Both the position numbers and the translations under genes were made by a program. Positions 63,546 to 64,000 of a DNA stretch of 64,000 nt are shown here, in pieces (the stretch's first letter is position 1; every line of letters begins with the position of its first letter). The DNA lies in assembly GCA_018136815.1 (NCBI GenBank), contig CM030934.1, positions 4,289,587 through 4,353,586 on the forward strand, given 5' to 3'. Below the pieces are notes generated by a model. The model made no database searches and had not been told where the DNA came from. It saw nothing but the letters and a program-made list of their open reading frames with translations. The DNA is from Isochrysis galbana (lineage: Eukaryota > Haptophyta > Isochrysidales > Isochrysidaceae).

Positions 63546-64000
63546 AGGAAGTGCAACGTAACGCGTAACATCGTAACATGCCCTCCGATGATATACTGGG
63601 ACGCAACTCCAGAAGATTGGGGCTTTCGTGATCTCACTGATGTTTGTTTACGATGGTTACTGACGTTCACCACGTCGTGGCCTTGGCAGCCCGAAAGAAA
63701 GCGAGCTGCTGGTGGAGGAGGACAGACGCAGCTCTGGTGTGTTGCGTAGGAGTGAGTACGCGTACAGTAGCAAGAGCCAAGTCCGCTCCTCGTCTAACGG
63801 ATGTGGCCGTTCTTCAAACTGGTTTGGAGACGGGACTTCACTTCTTGCCCTTCAGCACAAGGATCGACCGATCGATCGATCGCCCACATCGCATCTGCAT
63901 CACCTGACCCCCGACCATCGCTTGCTTGCTCGACCCTCGCCCTTCCTCTTAGCTTCCACTCTCTCGCACACGTTCTGCATATCCAATGACCGACGTCAAG
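63546..64000 (+). repeat. Right arm of the large inverted duplication
   Basis: Mirror of 49732-50187; see that entry. It begins at AGGAAGTGCAACGTAAC and runs off the window end. Confidence 0.92.
63986..64000 (+). CDS. Start of a second copy of the hypothetical gene at 49746
   Basis: ATG at 63986 followed by MTDVK, identical to the first five residues of the gene on the minus strand at 49746. The two copies point outward from the 13-kb region between them. Only 15 coding bases are in the window. Confidence 0.7.

Overview
This is nuclear DNA from a eukaryote. It holds spliced genes with short GT-AG introns (and at least one GC-AG intron), long stretches without genes, microsatellites, and debris from hAT, LINE and other mobile elements. 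It has three 100-base assembly gaps (8749-8848, 33849-33948, 49018-49117). Several things point to a flagellated, photosynthetic protist, most likely a haptophyte or a related alga with a red secondary plastid. GC is high and introns are short. There is a Sfi1-type centrin-binding protein and a soluble-type adenylyl cyclase. One signal-peptide protein has a phenylalanine exactly at the predicted cleavage site, as in plastid presequences of such algae. The assignment is inference; no rRNA or organelle marker is present.

Layout. 1-13 kb: a LINE reverse-transcriptase scrap, a prolyl-hydroxylase-like 2OG oxygenase (-), an MSS51-like protein (+), a TLC-domain membrane protein (-, GC-AG intron), an unknown ORF (+) converging on a Sfi1-like gene (-) across a gap, and a decayed multicopy gene (10.9-13.05 kb). 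13-25 kb: a secreted or plastid STI1-like protein, a repeat, a hAT transposase 3' piece, an AlkB/2OG oxygenase (-), a two-domain GFA-type zinc protein, a zinc-finger scrap and a reticulon. 25-36 kb: a Rad5/HLTF-type helicase-ubiquitin ligase (HIRAN, SNF2, RING, helicase C), a tandem repeat block, a flavin-reductase-like protein (-) and a twin-domain class III cyclase (-) cut by a gap. 36-48 kb: mostly repeats, two paralogous N-terminal ORFs, a 1226-residue unknown zinc-motif protein and an unusual GC3-rich ORF. 48-53 kb: a G3BP-like RRM/RGG protein (-), an unknown protein (-) and a five-exon membrane protein (+).

53-64 kb is the most unusual part. Repeats about 0.3-0.55 kb long with inverted ends surround an ankyrin-repeat ORF and the C-terminal part of a TnpB/Fanzor-family RuvC nuclease. 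Close by are a second copy of the multicopy gene from 12.7-13.05 kb, a host-like gene with RSxSFGR repeats, and a two-ORF LINE that breaks off into a 30-bp proline-coding minisatellite. A matching inverted end closes the block at 62,771. The 5' end of the gene at 49,746 is repeated in inverted orientation at the right edge of the window (63,546-64,000). I read 53.6-56.4 kb, possibly out to 62.8 kb, as a DNA transposon with long inverted ends that carries, or has trapped, a Fanzor remnant.

Many genes here start beside long purine/pyrimidine tracts. The genes are not organised into a pathway; DNA repair, lipid/ER membrane, signalling and oxidation genes are simply interspersed.
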